A stretch of DNA of 34,936 nucleotides from Pseudomonas kitaguniensis (GCF_009296165.1 NZ_VUAZ01000062.1:1-34936); one strand, 5' to 3'. Numbered from the stretch's first letter, positions 27,010-34,917 are shown. The notes: generated from the letters alone by a model not told the origin. A program made the numbers and translations.

Positions 27010-27774
27010 ATGAACCTTAAAATGACAGTTTCTCGACGCCCTCGCCTTCCAACGTTCCGCAGACTGCTCTGCGTCTCGCTGGCGTTGCTCGCCTTGGGCT
27101 CGGGCATCACGGCCCGCGCAGATAACGCCACCTTGCCTGATCTTCTTATCGGCGTCACTCAAGGCTTTCTTGAGTTCACTGTAGAAGATTATCTGGCAAC
27201 CACCCAGACGCCGGGGCGTTATGAGATTCAAGTGAACCAGTTGGACCCGCGCTTGCGCATGCCGCTGTGCGACAAAGAATTGACAGCCTCGCTTGAAAGC
27301 CCCGCCCAGCCCATCGGTCGGGTCACGGTAAAAGTGCGCTGCGAGGGCGCCTCGCCGTGGACCGTGTTTGTGCCGGCGCAGGTCAAACTGTTCCGCGACG
27401 TGGTGGTGGTGACGCGGCCGTTAAAACGCTTGGGCATCATCGGTTTCGACGACATAGGCTTGCGCGAACGCGATATCAGCCTGATCAACCAAGGCTACCT
27501 GACGTCGGTTGACCAGGCCGTGGGGCAGAGATTGACCCGACCAATGGTGGCCGATCAAGTCATCACGCTGGTCCACCTGGAACAGGCCGAGGTAATTCGT
27601 AAGGGCGACCAGGTGGTGATTTCCGCCAGCAGTGGCGGGCTTACCGTAAAAATGCCGGGGGAAGCGCTGTCCAACGGCGGCATGAGCGAACAGATCAGGG
27701 TTAAAAACCTCAACTCCAACCGGGTGATCAAGGCGCAAGTCACCGCGCCAGGGCAAGTCGAGGTAGCGTTATAG
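27010..27774 (+). CDS. flgA: Flagellar P-ring assembly chaperone FlgA
   Basis: The 254-residue periplasmic protein helps FlgI form the P-ring. A Sec signal peptide with basic start and hydrophobic core (LLCVSLALLALGSGI) is cut near TARA-DN. The SAF-like C-terminal domain contains RDVVVVTRPLKRLG, VGQRLTRPMVADQVI and GDQVVISASSGGLTV, ending NSNRVIKAQVTAPGQVEV. ATG at 27010 has no good Shine-Dalgarno. ATG at 27022 is an alternative that still keeps the signal peptide and would suit the short leader better. It is followed by flgM after 140 bp. Confidence 0.92.
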   Translation: MNLKMTVSRRPRLPTFRRLLCVSLALLALGSGITARADNATLPDLLIGVTQGFLEFTVEDYLATTQTPGRYEIQVNQLDPRLRMPLCDKELTASLESPAQPIGRVTVKVRCEGASPWTVFVPAQVKLFRDVVVVTRPLKRLGIIGFDDIGLRERDISLINQGYLTSVDQAVGQRLTRPMVADQVITLVHLEQAEVIRKGDQVVISASSGGLTVKMPGEALSNGGMSEQIRVKNLNSNRVIKAQVTAPGQVEVAL

Positions 27775-27851
27775 TCACTGGCGCAGGACGCCTGCTTTTC
27801 CTACACTGTGCGCCATAGATGCGTACGTGCAGGTTTATTGTCAATCGAGCC

Positions 27852-27878
27852 TAAAGTTTGTCCGGGTATGGCCGAAAA
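27852..27878 (+). promoter_or_regulatory. FliA (sigma-28) promoter of flgM
   Basis: TAAAGTTT (27852-27859), an 11-bp spacer and GCCGAAAA (27871-27878) match the flagellar sigma consensus TAAAGTTT-N11-GCCGATAA with one mismatch. flgM starts 37 bp downstream. Confidence 0.93.
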
Positions 27879-27914
27879 CATGGCAAGCGTCCAAATACCC
27901 AGAGGTTTTTTATC

Positions 27915-28241
27915 ATGGTCATTGATTTCAGTCGTTTAAATAACGCCCCGGCTTTGCCCGGCAATACGCGTACCAGCGGTGCCAAGGACAGCGTAGAAGC
28001 CAAGTCGCAGCCAGCGCCTGCCGCCAAGGCAGAACAGGCCAGCGCCAGCCAAAGCGGGGAATCGGTTCACCTGAGCAATGAGGCTCAACAGTTGCAGAAG
28101 GTCACTGACTCGCTGCGCGATCAACCTGTCGTCAATAAAGCCCGTGTGGCCGAGTTGAAGCAGGCCATCGCCGATGGCAGCTATAAAGTCGACAGCAACC
28201 GTGTAGCCAGCAAGCTGCTTAACTTCGAAGCCACGCGCTAG
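27915..28241 (+). CDS. flgM: Anti-sigma-28 factor FlgM
   Basis: The 108-residue inhibitor of FliA is exported when the hook is complete. The N-terminal half is disordered and Ala/Gln/Ser-rich. The C-terminal FliA-binding half reads [20 protein letters not shown] then [11 protein letters not shown], the family signature. ATG at 27915 follows AGAGG; the longer in-frame extension runs back through the FliA promoter and is rejected. The FliA promoter makes a negative-feedback loop (FliA makes its own inhibitor). It is followed by flgN at 48 bp. Confidence 0.94.
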   Translation: MVIDFSRLNNAPALPGNTRTSGAKDSVEAKSQPAPAAKAEQASASQSGESVHLSNEAQQLQKVTDSLRDQPVVNKARVAELKQAIADGSYKVDSNRVASKLLNFEATR

Positions 28242-28289
28242 GCAAATGCCTGCGCAGGGCTTTTGGACGCTTAAAACCCAAGGCCAGCC

Positions 28290-28760
28290 ATGCACCACGA
28301 CGAACATTTGCTTCAACTGATCATTGATGATCTGGCGCCGACGCAACATTTGCTCGAGCTGCTGAAAGAAGAGTCCCTGGCCCTGCATGGCCGGGACATG
28401 CGCTTGCTGGAAGATATTCTGGCGCACAAGCAGTCGCTGATTGTGCTGCTCGAGCAGCATGGCAAAAAGCGCAGCCAGATTCTCGTCAGCCTCGGCCTGC
28501 CGCCCGATCACGATGGGCTTGCACAGCTGGCCAGCCATTCCTCGGTCGGCGACCAGTTGCTGGCGCAAAGCACCGCACTCAATCAGTTGCTCGCCCAGTG
28601 CCAGGAAGCCAACCTGCTCAACGGTCAGTCTATCCAGCTGCAGCAAGCCACGACCGCCAACCAGTTGCGAATCCTTCACGGCGGAGAGCCCCCGGCCCTT
28701 TACAACGCCCAGGGTTCCACCTCGCGGCTGGTGAAGCCAAGCACCCGTAGCCAAGCCTGA
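28290..28760 (+). CDS. flgN: Flagellar export chaperone FlgN
   Basis: A 156-residue all-alpha cytoplasmic chaperone for the hook-filament junction proteins FlgK and FlgL. Leucine/glutamine heptads throughout (HLLELLKEESLALHGRDMRL, LLEQHGKKRSQILVSLGL, LLAQCQEANLLNGQSIQLQQ) fit the family, and the tail is polar. It lies 48 bp after flgM, as in other gamma-proteobacteria, and probably shares the FliA-driven transcript. Confidence 0.92.
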   Translation: MHHDEHLLQLIIDDLAPTQHLLELLKEESLALHGRDMRLLEDILAHKQSLIVLLEQHGKKRSQILVSLGLPPDHDGLAQLASHSSVGDQLLAQSTALNQLLAQCQEANLLNGQSIQLQQATTANQLRILHGGEPPALYNAQGSTSRLVKPSTRSQA

Positions 28761-28771
28761 CCCCGGTTTAC

Positions 28772-28795
28772 AGCGCGCCCTATCCAAAGCGCGCT
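28772..28795 (+). other. Inverted repeat between flgN and flgZ
   Basis: AGCGCGC / GCGCGCT with a 10-nt loop lies in the 96-bp gap. No T-run follows, so this is not a classical terminator. It may be an mRNA-processing or partial attenuation structure. Confidence 0.4.
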
Positions 28796-28856
28796 ACATG
28801 CTGGCAAAATGCCGGTTCTTGCGTGTAGTCGTATTTTGTCTGGAGATGGAAGAACC

Positions 28857-29600
28857 GTGTTCAACGCCCTTAATGCGGAAGATGCCCCGCAGCCACCCAA
28901 GGTGCTCACCACGCCTCTGGAAATCGCCAGCACCTTGCGGATGCTGCAAGAAAGCCATGACCCACTGATCATCACGTTCCACGAACGCAGCCAGCGCTTT
29001 CAAAGCTATTTGGTGGACGTTGACAGCAAAACGCTGACCCTGGACGAAATGATCCCGCGTGACGGCGAACGCCATCTCGAAAATGGCGAACCGTTCCGCA
29101 TCGAAGGCTTTCACGACGGCGTGCGTGTGGCCTGGGAAAGCAACGGCAAGCTGACCATCAAAGAAAAAGATGGCCAACGCGTCTACACCGGCAGCCTGCC
29201 CGATGAAGTGGTCTACCATCAGCGTCGCAATGCCTTTCGCGCTGCACTGAAGCTGGCCCAGTTGGTCAACATCGAGATGGGCGGCGAAAAGATCAAGGCA
29301 CCGGTCAGCGGCAAACTGCTGGACATCTCTGCCACCGGCTGCAAATTGCGTTTTGAAGGCGACATTTCCGATCGCCTGCAACTGGGCCAGGTGTATGACC
29401 GGTTTATCGCCGCCCTGCCCTTCGGCAGCATGACCACCTCTGTCGAACTGCGTCACCTGCACTTCGAAGACCGTATCAACATCACGTTCGCCGGCGTGCG
29501 CTTCCACAACATGAGTGGGTTGGTGCAGCGCCAGGTAGAGCGGTTTGTGTACCAGTTGCAGCGTGAAGCGCGACGTTTCGACAAAGACGACGATTTTTAA
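28857..29600 (+). CDS. flgZ: Flagellar brake FlgZ (YcgR-like, PilZ domain)
   Basis: The 247-residue c-di-GMP effector slows or biases the motor. An N-terminal YcgR domain (about 20-115) is followed by a PilZ domain with RRNAFR (Arg124, Arg128) and [11 protein letters not shown] (Asp156, Ser158, Gly161), the RxxxR and D/NxSxxG dinucleotide-binding motifs. GTG at 28857 is chosen because TGGAGATGGAAG lies just upstream; the in-frame ATG at 28809 has no Shine-Dalgarno and adds non-conserved-looking residues. It is placed after flgMN, as in other pseudomonads. Confidence 0.92.
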   Translation: MFNALNAEDAPQPPKVLTTPLEIASTLRMLQESHDPLIITFHERSQRFQSYLVDVDSKTLTLDEMIPRDGERHLENGEPFRIEGFHDGVRVAWESNGKLTIKEKDGQRVYTGSLPDEVVYHQRRNAFRAALKLAQLVNIEMGGEKIKAPVSGKLLDISATGCKLRFEGDISDRLQLGQVYDRFIAALPFGSMTTSVELRHLHFEDRINITFAGVRFHNMSGLVQRQVERFVYQLQREARRFDKDDDF

Positions 29601-31040
29601 CGTTTAAAATTGCGGCAAAAAAAACGGGCGGATCCTGATGGGATCTGCCCGTTTTTGCGTTCAGGGCGCGCCCTGCTCAAGTCATGCGGATGCTCGTCCG
29701 GGCCCAGCGGCTCCGGCGGCCCTTCGAACAGCGGCTCATCGGCCGGTGGCTCAGGTTCGGCTTCAGGCTCGGGTTCGACTGGACCCTGCATTTGCTCCTG
29801 CACGATCGCCTCGTCCACGCGCGGGTCAAGGCACACCACCAGCGGCGAGCTGGACATGCTGTCGGGCATCGCAACGTGGTGCAGCGGCGCATCATCAACT
29901 GATGCAGGTTGGTCACCGCCTTCGGCCGAATACGCCACACCAGCACCAACCCGCACAGGCTGAAAAACACATACAGCATGTGGCTGCCAAACAGCTTCAT
30001 GGCAACGCCCGCCAACAACGGCCCGATACTCGCACCCACGCCGTACGTCACCAGCAACATCGCCGTCAGCGACACCCGGCGATCACCCTCAACATGGTCG
30101 TTGGAGAACGCCACCGCCAGCGGGTACAGGCAGAACTGCACCAGCGAACACAAGAACCCGGCCACGAACAACACTTCCAGCGGCACCTTGGTCAGCACGG
30201 CCAAAGGTAACGCCGTCACCGCCAGGCACAACGCAAAGCAACGAATCAGCAAGGCGCGATCATAGCGGTCCGACAACCAGCCCAACGGCCACTGCACCAG
30301 CAAGCCTGCAAAAATACAGCTACCCATGAACAGACCGACCTGCTCGGTGCTCAGGCCTTGCTGAGACGCATAGAGCGGCGCCAAACCGTAGAACGAACCC
30401 ACGATCAACCCCGCGCCCAGCACGGTACTCAGCGACTGCGGCACACGCTTGATAAAGAACCGCGGCTCCATCGGCGCAGGGTGCAGCGGCGCCGGGTGAA
30501 TGCGCCGCGTCATGGCCACGGGCACCAGGCACAGGGCAAAACACAGCGCGACCAGCATCAGCAATTCAAGGCCCAGCTCTGGGTGCATCACCAGGATCAA
30601 CTGACCCAATACCAACCCCAGGTACGACGCGATCATATAGCCGCTGAACACCACGCCACGCTGCTTGGCATCGGCCTGCTCATTCAGCCAGCTTTCGATG
30701 ACCATGTACTGGCACATCATCCCCAGGCCCACAATCATCCGCAGCACGATCCACGCCGCAGCCAATTGATCAAGCCATGGCCCAAGACCGCCGCACCGAC
30801 GATCCCGGCGCAGGTGGCATACGCACGAATATGCCCGACCCGGGCGATCAGGCGATGCCCGATCTTGCCGCCCAGCACCAGGCCAAAATAGTTGGCCGCC
30901 ATCAACGCACCTACCCACAGGCTGTCGACATGATCGGCCGCCAGGCGCAAGGCCAGGTAAGTACTGAGCAGGCCGGAGCCGATCAGCATCATCAAGGAGG
31001 CGAAATAAAGGGCTCGAAAAGATTTCCAGATTTGGCGCAT
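29597..31040 (-). pseudogene. MFS transporter gene broken by two frameshifts
   Basis: The gene reads as one 12-helix major-facilitator transporter only if two frames are changed. It begins MRQIWKSFRALYFASLMMLI at 31040 and shows the loop motif GGKIGHRLIARVGH. The frame is lost near 30769, where GGCTTGATCAATTGG would need an extra G (TTGGATCAATTG) to continue LDQLAAAW. It is lost again near 29900, where CATCAGTTGATGAT would need an extra G to continue HQVDDAPLHH. The middle part (IVLRMIVGLGMM, WPLGWLSDRYDRALL) is intact. The acidic tail (PEPEAEPEPP) then runs through the terminator to a TAA at 29597. The substrate is unknown. Either a decayed gene or two assembly indels. Confidence 0.8.
29617..29656. 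terminator. Bidirectional terminator after flgZ
   Basis: The stem AAACGGGC-GATCC / GGGATC-GCCCGTTT with a TGAT loop is flanked by A and T runs. It serves flgZ and the converging MFS gene. Confidence 0.9.
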
Positions 31041-31268
31041 CGGCGTTCCGAGCGGCTCCTTGCAGTGAGGGACAGGGCTATCGGCATGATAGTCCGGGGT
31101 TGCCGGGAACGGACAGGCAATAGGGGCTGTTTCCGGGGGAAAATTTTGCTTACTAGCTCAGACGCTGCATGGCGGCGTGCGAGGTACATGGGTTGCGATA
31201 AATACATCGCGCACCTGCTGAGAACCCGGATCGCGGGCAAGGTTCGACCGGTGTTTGAGGGCGCGCGC

Positions 31269-31306
31269 AAAAAAGCCCCGCCAGAGAAATCTGTACGGGG
31301 CTTTTT
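31269..31306. terminator. Terminator downstream of tRNA-Arg(CCU)
   Basis: AAAAAAGCCCCG and CGGGGCTTTTT flank a loop of about 15 nt. On the minus strand it follows the tRNA gene by about 30 bp. Confidence 0.85.
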
Positions 31307-31335
31307 ATGAGAGCGCTTCAGGGGCGCCACAAAGA

Positions 31336-31412
31336 TGGTGTCCCAGGGCCGGTTCGAACGGCCAACCTTCCCCTTAGGAGGGGGATGCTCTATCCAATTG
31401 AGCTACTGGGAC
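31336..31412 (-). tRNA. tRNA-Arg (anticodon CCU)
   Basis: This is a 77-nt cloverleaf with the 3' CCA encoded. The acceptor stem is GTCCCAG/CTGGGAC. The D arm is GCTC...GAGC, and the anticodon stem TCCCC/GGGGA has loop CTCCTAA (anticodon CCT). The T arm is GGCCG-TTCGAAC-CGGCC. The tRNA reads the rare AGG codon. Its 3' end is a common integration target, but no integrase or duplicated tRNA end is visible here. Confidence 0.96.
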
Positions 31413-31570
31413 AAATGACAGCTGCCGGGCCAAACGCGCAGCGGCGGACGGCGTGCATGTTAACGGCCGAGGTCGGTTTTGTCATGTCGTCCGTGGGCTT
31501 TTTGAGTGTAGGCCGTTACTTGAATGAGGCACCGCCGTTTCGCCCCGTAAATACGGGCACTTGGCGGCGT

Positions 31571-31615
31571 CGTGCAAATTGCACGCCCTCAAAATGCCAG
31601 TCTTGCAAATTGCAA
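31571..31615. promoter_or_regulatory. Twin TGCAA-A-TTGCA inverted repeats (candidate enhancer)
   Basis: CGTGCAAATTGCACG (31571-31585) and TTGCAAATTGCAA (31603-31615) share the core TGCAAATTGCA, and their centres are 31 bp apart, three helical turns. They lie 55-100 bp upstream of the -24 element at 31670. Confidence 0.65.
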
Positions 31616-31669
31616 CGCTCAAGCACTTAAAAGCATATCTAACCCATTGTTTTTATTGAATTAAAATAT

Positions 31670-31685
31670 TGGCACGACACCTGCA
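31670..31685 (+). promoter_or_regulatory. Sigma-54-type promoter of the small-ORF operon
   Basis: TGGCACGACACCTGCA matches TGGCACG-N4-TTGCW except for C in place of the first T of the -12 element, with GG-N10-GC kept. The predicted start near 31697 is 39 nt before the first ATG. Confidence 0.72.
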
Positions 31686-31735
31686 ATACTTATCCTACAA
31701 AACCATTCGACCCAGCCACTGCGGAGATCAAGAAC

Positions 31736-31960
31736 ATGAACAGCGCCCTTCTGTTAACCCTCAACGCTGTGGCTTTGGCTGCACTGGTCATGCTCCATTT
31801 TCACTCGAGCAATGATGATGCCGCGCAAATCAGTCAGGCCGTGCCGCATCACCTGCAGCAGCGCCCGCAACTGGCGGTGATGACACCTGCCATGCAATCG
31901 CCGATTCGTGTGACTCAAGACACTCAGCCCGCGCCCGTATCCGAACATTGGGTGTTCTGA
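31736..31960 (+). CDS. Small membrane-anchored protein, 74 residues, unknown function
   Basis: I do not recognise the family. GGAGATCAAGAAC precedes the ATG. Residues 3-20 (SALLLTLNAVALAALVML) form one hydrophobic segment, either a signal anchor or an uncleaved signal. The rest is a polar, His/Gln/Pro-rich tail of about 50 residues without cysteine (HHLQQRPQL, TQDTQPAPVSEHWVF), probably periplasmic. It is followed at 9 bp by another small membrane-protein gene, forming a two-gene operon behind the sigma-54-type promoter. Confidence 0.72.
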   Translation: MNSALLLTLNAVALAALVMLHFHSSNDDAAQISQAVPHHLQQRPQLAVMTPAMQSPIRVTQDTQPAPVSEHWVF

Positions 31961-31969
31961 GGAAGCCCT

Positions 31970-32149
31970 ATGAGCAAGTCCGCCTGGCTGTTCCTGTTTT
32001 TGACCGTTACAAGTGGTGTGACGGGTTTAAGCATTGCCTCCCAACACGCGCAAACGCCTGCCTTTATTGCCACCGGCGTGTTTGCCGGCGTGCTGGTTAT
32101 CACGCTGATCGTGGGCCGGCGCATCAAGTTCGACCCGGTACTGCGCTGA
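31970..32149 (+). CDS. Small two-helix membrane protein, 59 residues, unknown function
   Basis: The reading frame MSKSAWLFLFLTVTSGVTGL... ends IKFDPVLR and TGA at 32149. It has two predicted membrane helices (about 5-22 and 31-48) separated by SQHAQTPA, and a basic GRRIKF after the second, which fits both termini in the cytoplasm. GAGGAAG lies 4 nt upstream of the ATG, overlapping the stop of the preceding gene region (9-bp gap), so the two are probably translated together. No family is recognised. Confidence 0.7.
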   Translation: MSKSAWLFLFLTVTSGVTGLSIASQHAQTPAFIATGVFAGVLVITLIVGRRIKFDPVLR

Positions 32150-32541
32150 TCGGTCGACTCGCTTGACCCCCTACCTTATGTCGCCTTTCACTAGCAAATT
32201 GGCAGATCGCCACTATCCTTAAACAGTAAGGCAAAAGGCCACACCTTTGAGCACTTTGCGCGCCTACCCCCTTTGCGGCCTAGGTTTGCTCAAGCGTTCC
32301 GGTTTGGAATCATTCGTAGCCAAAACTTCTAACCAGTCCGCAAAATTGCAAATCAGTGCTGGCATAAAGCCTTTAGGCAGTTCAATATTTGTCACAGAAT
32401 TGACGCCAAGGAACTGTCAAATCTGAGGCATGATGCGGCCTCTTTGCAATTCGGGTTGAACTTTGGTCGTGAGTCTTGTCTTAACACTCATCCTTGCGGC
32501 CAATTCCAAAAACCGCTCCCCTGAACTAACCGGTTAAATAT
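32150..32541 (+). promoter_or_regulatory. amrZ upstream region (no gene)
   Basis: About 390 bp without a gene. CTGGCATAAAGCC (32359-32371) has the GGC-N5-GCC form I recall for AmrZ operators. GAACTT at 32458 with TCTTAA 15 bp downstream resembles an AlgU (ECF sigma) promoter with a spacer about 1 bp short. In P. aeruginosa amrZ is AlgU-dependent and self-repressed. The Shine-Dalgarno of amrZ is weak. Confidence 0.45.
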
Positions 32542-32868
32542 ATGCGCCCATTGAAACAGGCAATTTATTCCAGCCGTACGGCTGACAAGTTCGTCGTACG
32601 TCTGCCAGACGGAATGCGGGAACGCATTGCCGAGGTGGCTCGCAATCATCACCGCAGCATGAACTCTGAAATCATCGCGCGCCTGGAACAGAGCCTTATT
32701 CAGGAAGGTGCGTTGGGCGAAGAGTTGAGCATGCGCCTGGACAGCCCGGAGCTGTCACTGCACGAACGCGAACTGCTGCAGCGTTTTCGTCAGCTCTCCC
32801 ACCGCCAGCAAAATGCCCTCGTCTCGCTTATCGCGCACGACGTTGAGGCGGCCGCAGAAGCCAACTGA
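32542..32868 (+). CDS. amrZ: Ribbon-helix-helix regulator AmrZ (AlgZ)
   Basis: The 108-residue Arc/MetJ-type regulator has the same length as the P. aeruginosa protein. The flexible N-terminus [17 protein letters not shown] is followed by the beta-strand [10 protein letters not shown], which reads bases, and the two helices [20 protein letters not shown] (about 12-66). The C-terminal part ([20 protein letters not shown]) is the tetramerisation segment. AmrZ activates alginate and represses flagellar synthesis (through fleQ) in pseudomonads. Here it is single, downstream of the small-ORF operon and followed by its own terminator. Confidence 0.95.
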   Translation: MRPLKQAIYSSRTADKFVVRLPDGMRERIAEVARNHHRSMNSEIIARLEQSLIQEGALGEELSMRLDSPELSLHERELLQRFRQLSHRQQNALVSLIAHDVEAAAEAN

Positions 32869-32886
32869 TCCAAAACTGCAAGCCAG

Positions 32887-32912
32887 AGCCAGCCATGTGC
32901 TGGCTTTTTTTT
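32887..32912 (+). terminator. Terminator after amrZ
   Basis: The stem AGCCAGC / GCTGGCT with a 5-nt loop is followed by eight T's. Confidence 0.92.
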
Positions 32913-32945
32913 GCCTGGGGTTTGAGGGTCGCCCGGAACAGGGCT

Positions 32946-33042
32946 GTGCAGGAGCAGCGTTGCGCCTTGCTCGCGAGTGCGGTGGATCAGTCAATTTATT
33001 GCTGATTGACAGAGCGCATTCGCGGGCAAGCCCGCTCCCACA
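32946..33042. repeat. REPIN with one decayed arm
   Basis: The right arm, ending GGGCAAGCCCGCTCCCACA, is intact. The left arm (TGTGCAGGAGCAGCG... CTTGCTCGCGAGTGCGGTG) is recognisable but carries changes. The element ends 5 bp before the mgtE stop and lies between the convergent amrZ and mgtE. Confidence 0.75.
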
Positions 33043-33047
33043 AGGGA

Positions 33048-34490
33048 TCACAACAGGAAGATGGTCGCCAGGCCGAGGAAGATGAAGAAGCCACCGCTGT
33101 CAGTCATGGCCGTAATCATCACGCTGGCCCCCATGGCAGGGTCGCGACCGAGGCGCGCCAGCGTCATCGGTATCAACACGCCCATCAGTGCAGCCAGCAG
33201 CAGGTTGAGGGTCATGGCAGCCGTCATCACCACACCCAGCGACCAACTGCCATACAGCAAGTAGGCCACCACACCGATCACGCCACCCCACACCAAGCCA
33301 TTGATCAAGCCAACCGCCAGTTCCTTGCGCATCAGGCGCGAGGTATTGCCGGTACTGACTTGGTCGAGCGCCATCGCGCGCACAATCATGGTGATGGTTT
33401 GGTTGCCGGAGTTGCCACCGATACCCGCCACAATGGGCATCAAGGCCGCCAGCGCCACCAGCTTCTCGATCGAGCCTTCGAACAACCCGATCACGCGTGA
33501 GGCAATAAACGCGGTAATCAGGTTGACCGCCAACCACGCCCAACGGTTACGCAGTGAGCGCCAGACCGAAGCAAAAATATCTTCCTCTTCGCGCAGACCG
33601 GCCATGTTGAGGACTTCGGTCTCACTCTCCTCACGAATCAGGTCGACGATTTCATCGATGGTCAAACGACCAATCAACTTGCCGTTCTTGTCGACCACCG
33701 GGGCCGAAATCAAGTCGTAACGCTCGAATGCCTGCGCTGCGTCGTACGCATCTTCATCCGGGTGAAAACTCACCGTGTCACTGGCCATCAAGTCTACGAC
33801 GCGCTTCTCCGGGTCATTGACCAGCAGGCGCTTGATCGGCAGCACACCCTTGAGAATGCCGTCATTGTCGACGACGAACAGTTTGTCGGTATGCCCTGGC
33901 AGTTCTTTGAGGCGGCGCAGGTAACGCAATACCACTTCGAGGCTGACGTCTTCACGGATGGTGACCATCTCGAAGTCCATCAACGCACCGACCTGGTCCT
34001 CGTCATAGGACAGCGCGGAGCGAACACGCTCACGCTGCTGGGTGTCGAGGGCCTCCATCAGCTCATGCACAACATCACGCGGCAATTCAGGAGCGAGGTC
34101 AGCCAGCTCGTCGGCGTCCATCTCCTTGGCGGCCGCCAAGAGTTCATGATCGTCCATGTCGGCGATCAGGGTTTCCCGCACCGAGTCAGACACTTCAAGG
34201 AGAATATCGCCGTCGCGATCAGCCTTGACCAATTGCCACAGGGTCAGTCGATCATCGAGCGGCAAGGCTTCAAGAATGTAGGCGACGTCGGCGGAGTGCA
34301 GGTCATCGAGTTTGCGCTGCAACTCGACGAGGTTTTGCCGGTGAACCAGGTTTTCGACGCGGTCGAGGTTCGGACCTTCCTGGCGGTGCGTGAGGTCTTC
34401 CACCACACGCTGACGCTGCAGCAGCTCGATGACTTGAGCCAAACGATCCTGCAGGCTGTCTTGTGTTTTCTTTACTTCTACTTCGGTCAT
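33048..34490 (-). CDS. mgtE: Magnesium transporter MgtE
   Basis: A 480-residue Mg2+ channel. The N-terminal cytoplasmic superhelical domain (about 25-150) is rich in Asp and Glu. Two CBS domains (about 155-280; GALMDFEMVTIREDV, VDLMASDTVSFHPDED) form the Mg2+-sensing gate. Five membrane helices occupy the last 180 residues, with the pore segment PIVAGIGGNSGNQTITMIVR, and ALDQVST and GASVMITAMTDSGGFFIFLG near the exit. The start MTEVEVKKTQDSL is preceded by GGGAGTGGAG; the longer in-frame extension is leader. It is transcribed from upstream DNA that contains a 16-bp palindrome. Confidence 0.95.
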   Translation of the reverse strand: MTEVEVKKTQDSLQDRLAQVIELLQRQRVVEDLTHRQEGPNLDRVENLVHRQNLVELQRKLDDLHSADVAYILEALPLDDRLTLWQLVKADRDGDILLEVSDSVRETLIADMDDHELLAAAKEMDADELADLAPELPRDVVHELMEALDTQQRERVRSALSYDEDQVGALMDFEMVTIREDVSLEVVLRYLRRLKELPGHTDKLFVVDNDGILKGVLPIKRLLVNDPEKRVVDLMASDTVSFHPDEDAYDAAQAFERYDLISAPVVDKNGKLIGRLTIDEIVDLIREESETEVLNMAGLREEEDIFASVWRSLRNRWAWLAVNLITAFIASRVIGLFEGSIEKLVALAALMPIVAGIGGNSGNQTITMIVRAMALDQVSTGNTSRLMRKELAVGLINGLVWGGVIGVVAYLLYGSWSLGVVMTAAMTLNLLLAALMGVLIPMTLARLGRDPAMGASVMITAMTDSGGFFIFLGLATIFLL

Positions 34491-34807
34491 AGGCGAACTC
34501 CACTCCCAGCAGCGGGGCACGCCGGAAGGATCAATCAGTCAATTCATGATTGGTAAAACGGGGTACTGAGTTACTACTGGGTAAGTCCATGGAGGTATTC
34601 CACAAGCCCGGCGGGGCTGACGGGCGCAATGATACACCGCCCGGCCATTTTTAACGTTAAAAACTAAGGAAAGAAACAAGCGCTTGCGAGACAAAGCTAA
34701 GCACTGACTGCATCTACTAACTGCGACGCCACGACCCCACGGGAAAACACATGGCCGGGACGAAAAGCTGAATCTGAGGATAAACCCTACACAAACCCCA
34801 GACGGCA
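34491..34807 (-). promoter_or_regulatory. mgtE upstream region (no gene)
   Basis: About 320 bp. It contains a -10-like TATCAT on the minus strand (34634-34629), and immediately upstream the perfect palindrome TTTTTAACGTTAAAAA (34648-34663), which would overlap the -35 region. The predicted leader is about 130 nt. I saw no clear Mg2+ riboswitch, but one cannot be excluded by eye. Confidence 0.5.
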
Positions 34808-34836
34808 AAAAGCCCGCACTAGGCGGGCTTTTTGTT
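34808..34836. terminator. Terminator downstream of tRNA-Arg(ACG)
   Basis: AAAAGCCCGC / GCGGGCTTTTT with a short loop of about 6 nt lies 5 bp from the tRNA 3' end. Confidence 0.9.
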
Positions 34837-34840
34837 TGTA

Positions 34841-34917
34841 TGGTGCACTCGACAGGATTCGAACCTGTGACCGCTCGGTTCGTAGCCGAGTACTCTATCC
34901 AGCTGAGCTACGAGTGC
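34841..34917 (-). tRNA. tRNA-Arg (anticodon ACG)
   Basis: This is a 77-nt cloverleaf with encoded CCA. The acceptor stem is GCACTCG/CGAGTGC. The D arm is GCTC...GAGT, and the anticodon stem CTCGG/CCGAG has loop CTACGAA (anticodon ACG, probably edited to ICG). The T arm is ACAGG-TTCGAAT-CCTGT. It reads CGU, CGC and CGA. It may be the last gene of a tRNA cluster that continues beyond the window. Confidence 0.96.

Larger units (their letters stand above)
31413..31735 (+). promoter_or_regulatory. Control region of the small-ORF operon (no gene)
   Basis: The gap between the tRNA gene and the 74-residue ORF carries two 13-bp inverted repeats (31571-31585 and 31603-31615) and a sigma-54-type promoter (31670-31685). 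I saw no gene in either direction. Confidence 0.65.

Noticed and set aside
31336..31412. tRNA-Arg(CCU) as an attachment site of an integrated island
   Set aside because: No integrase, no duplicated tRNA end and no shift in composition on either side.
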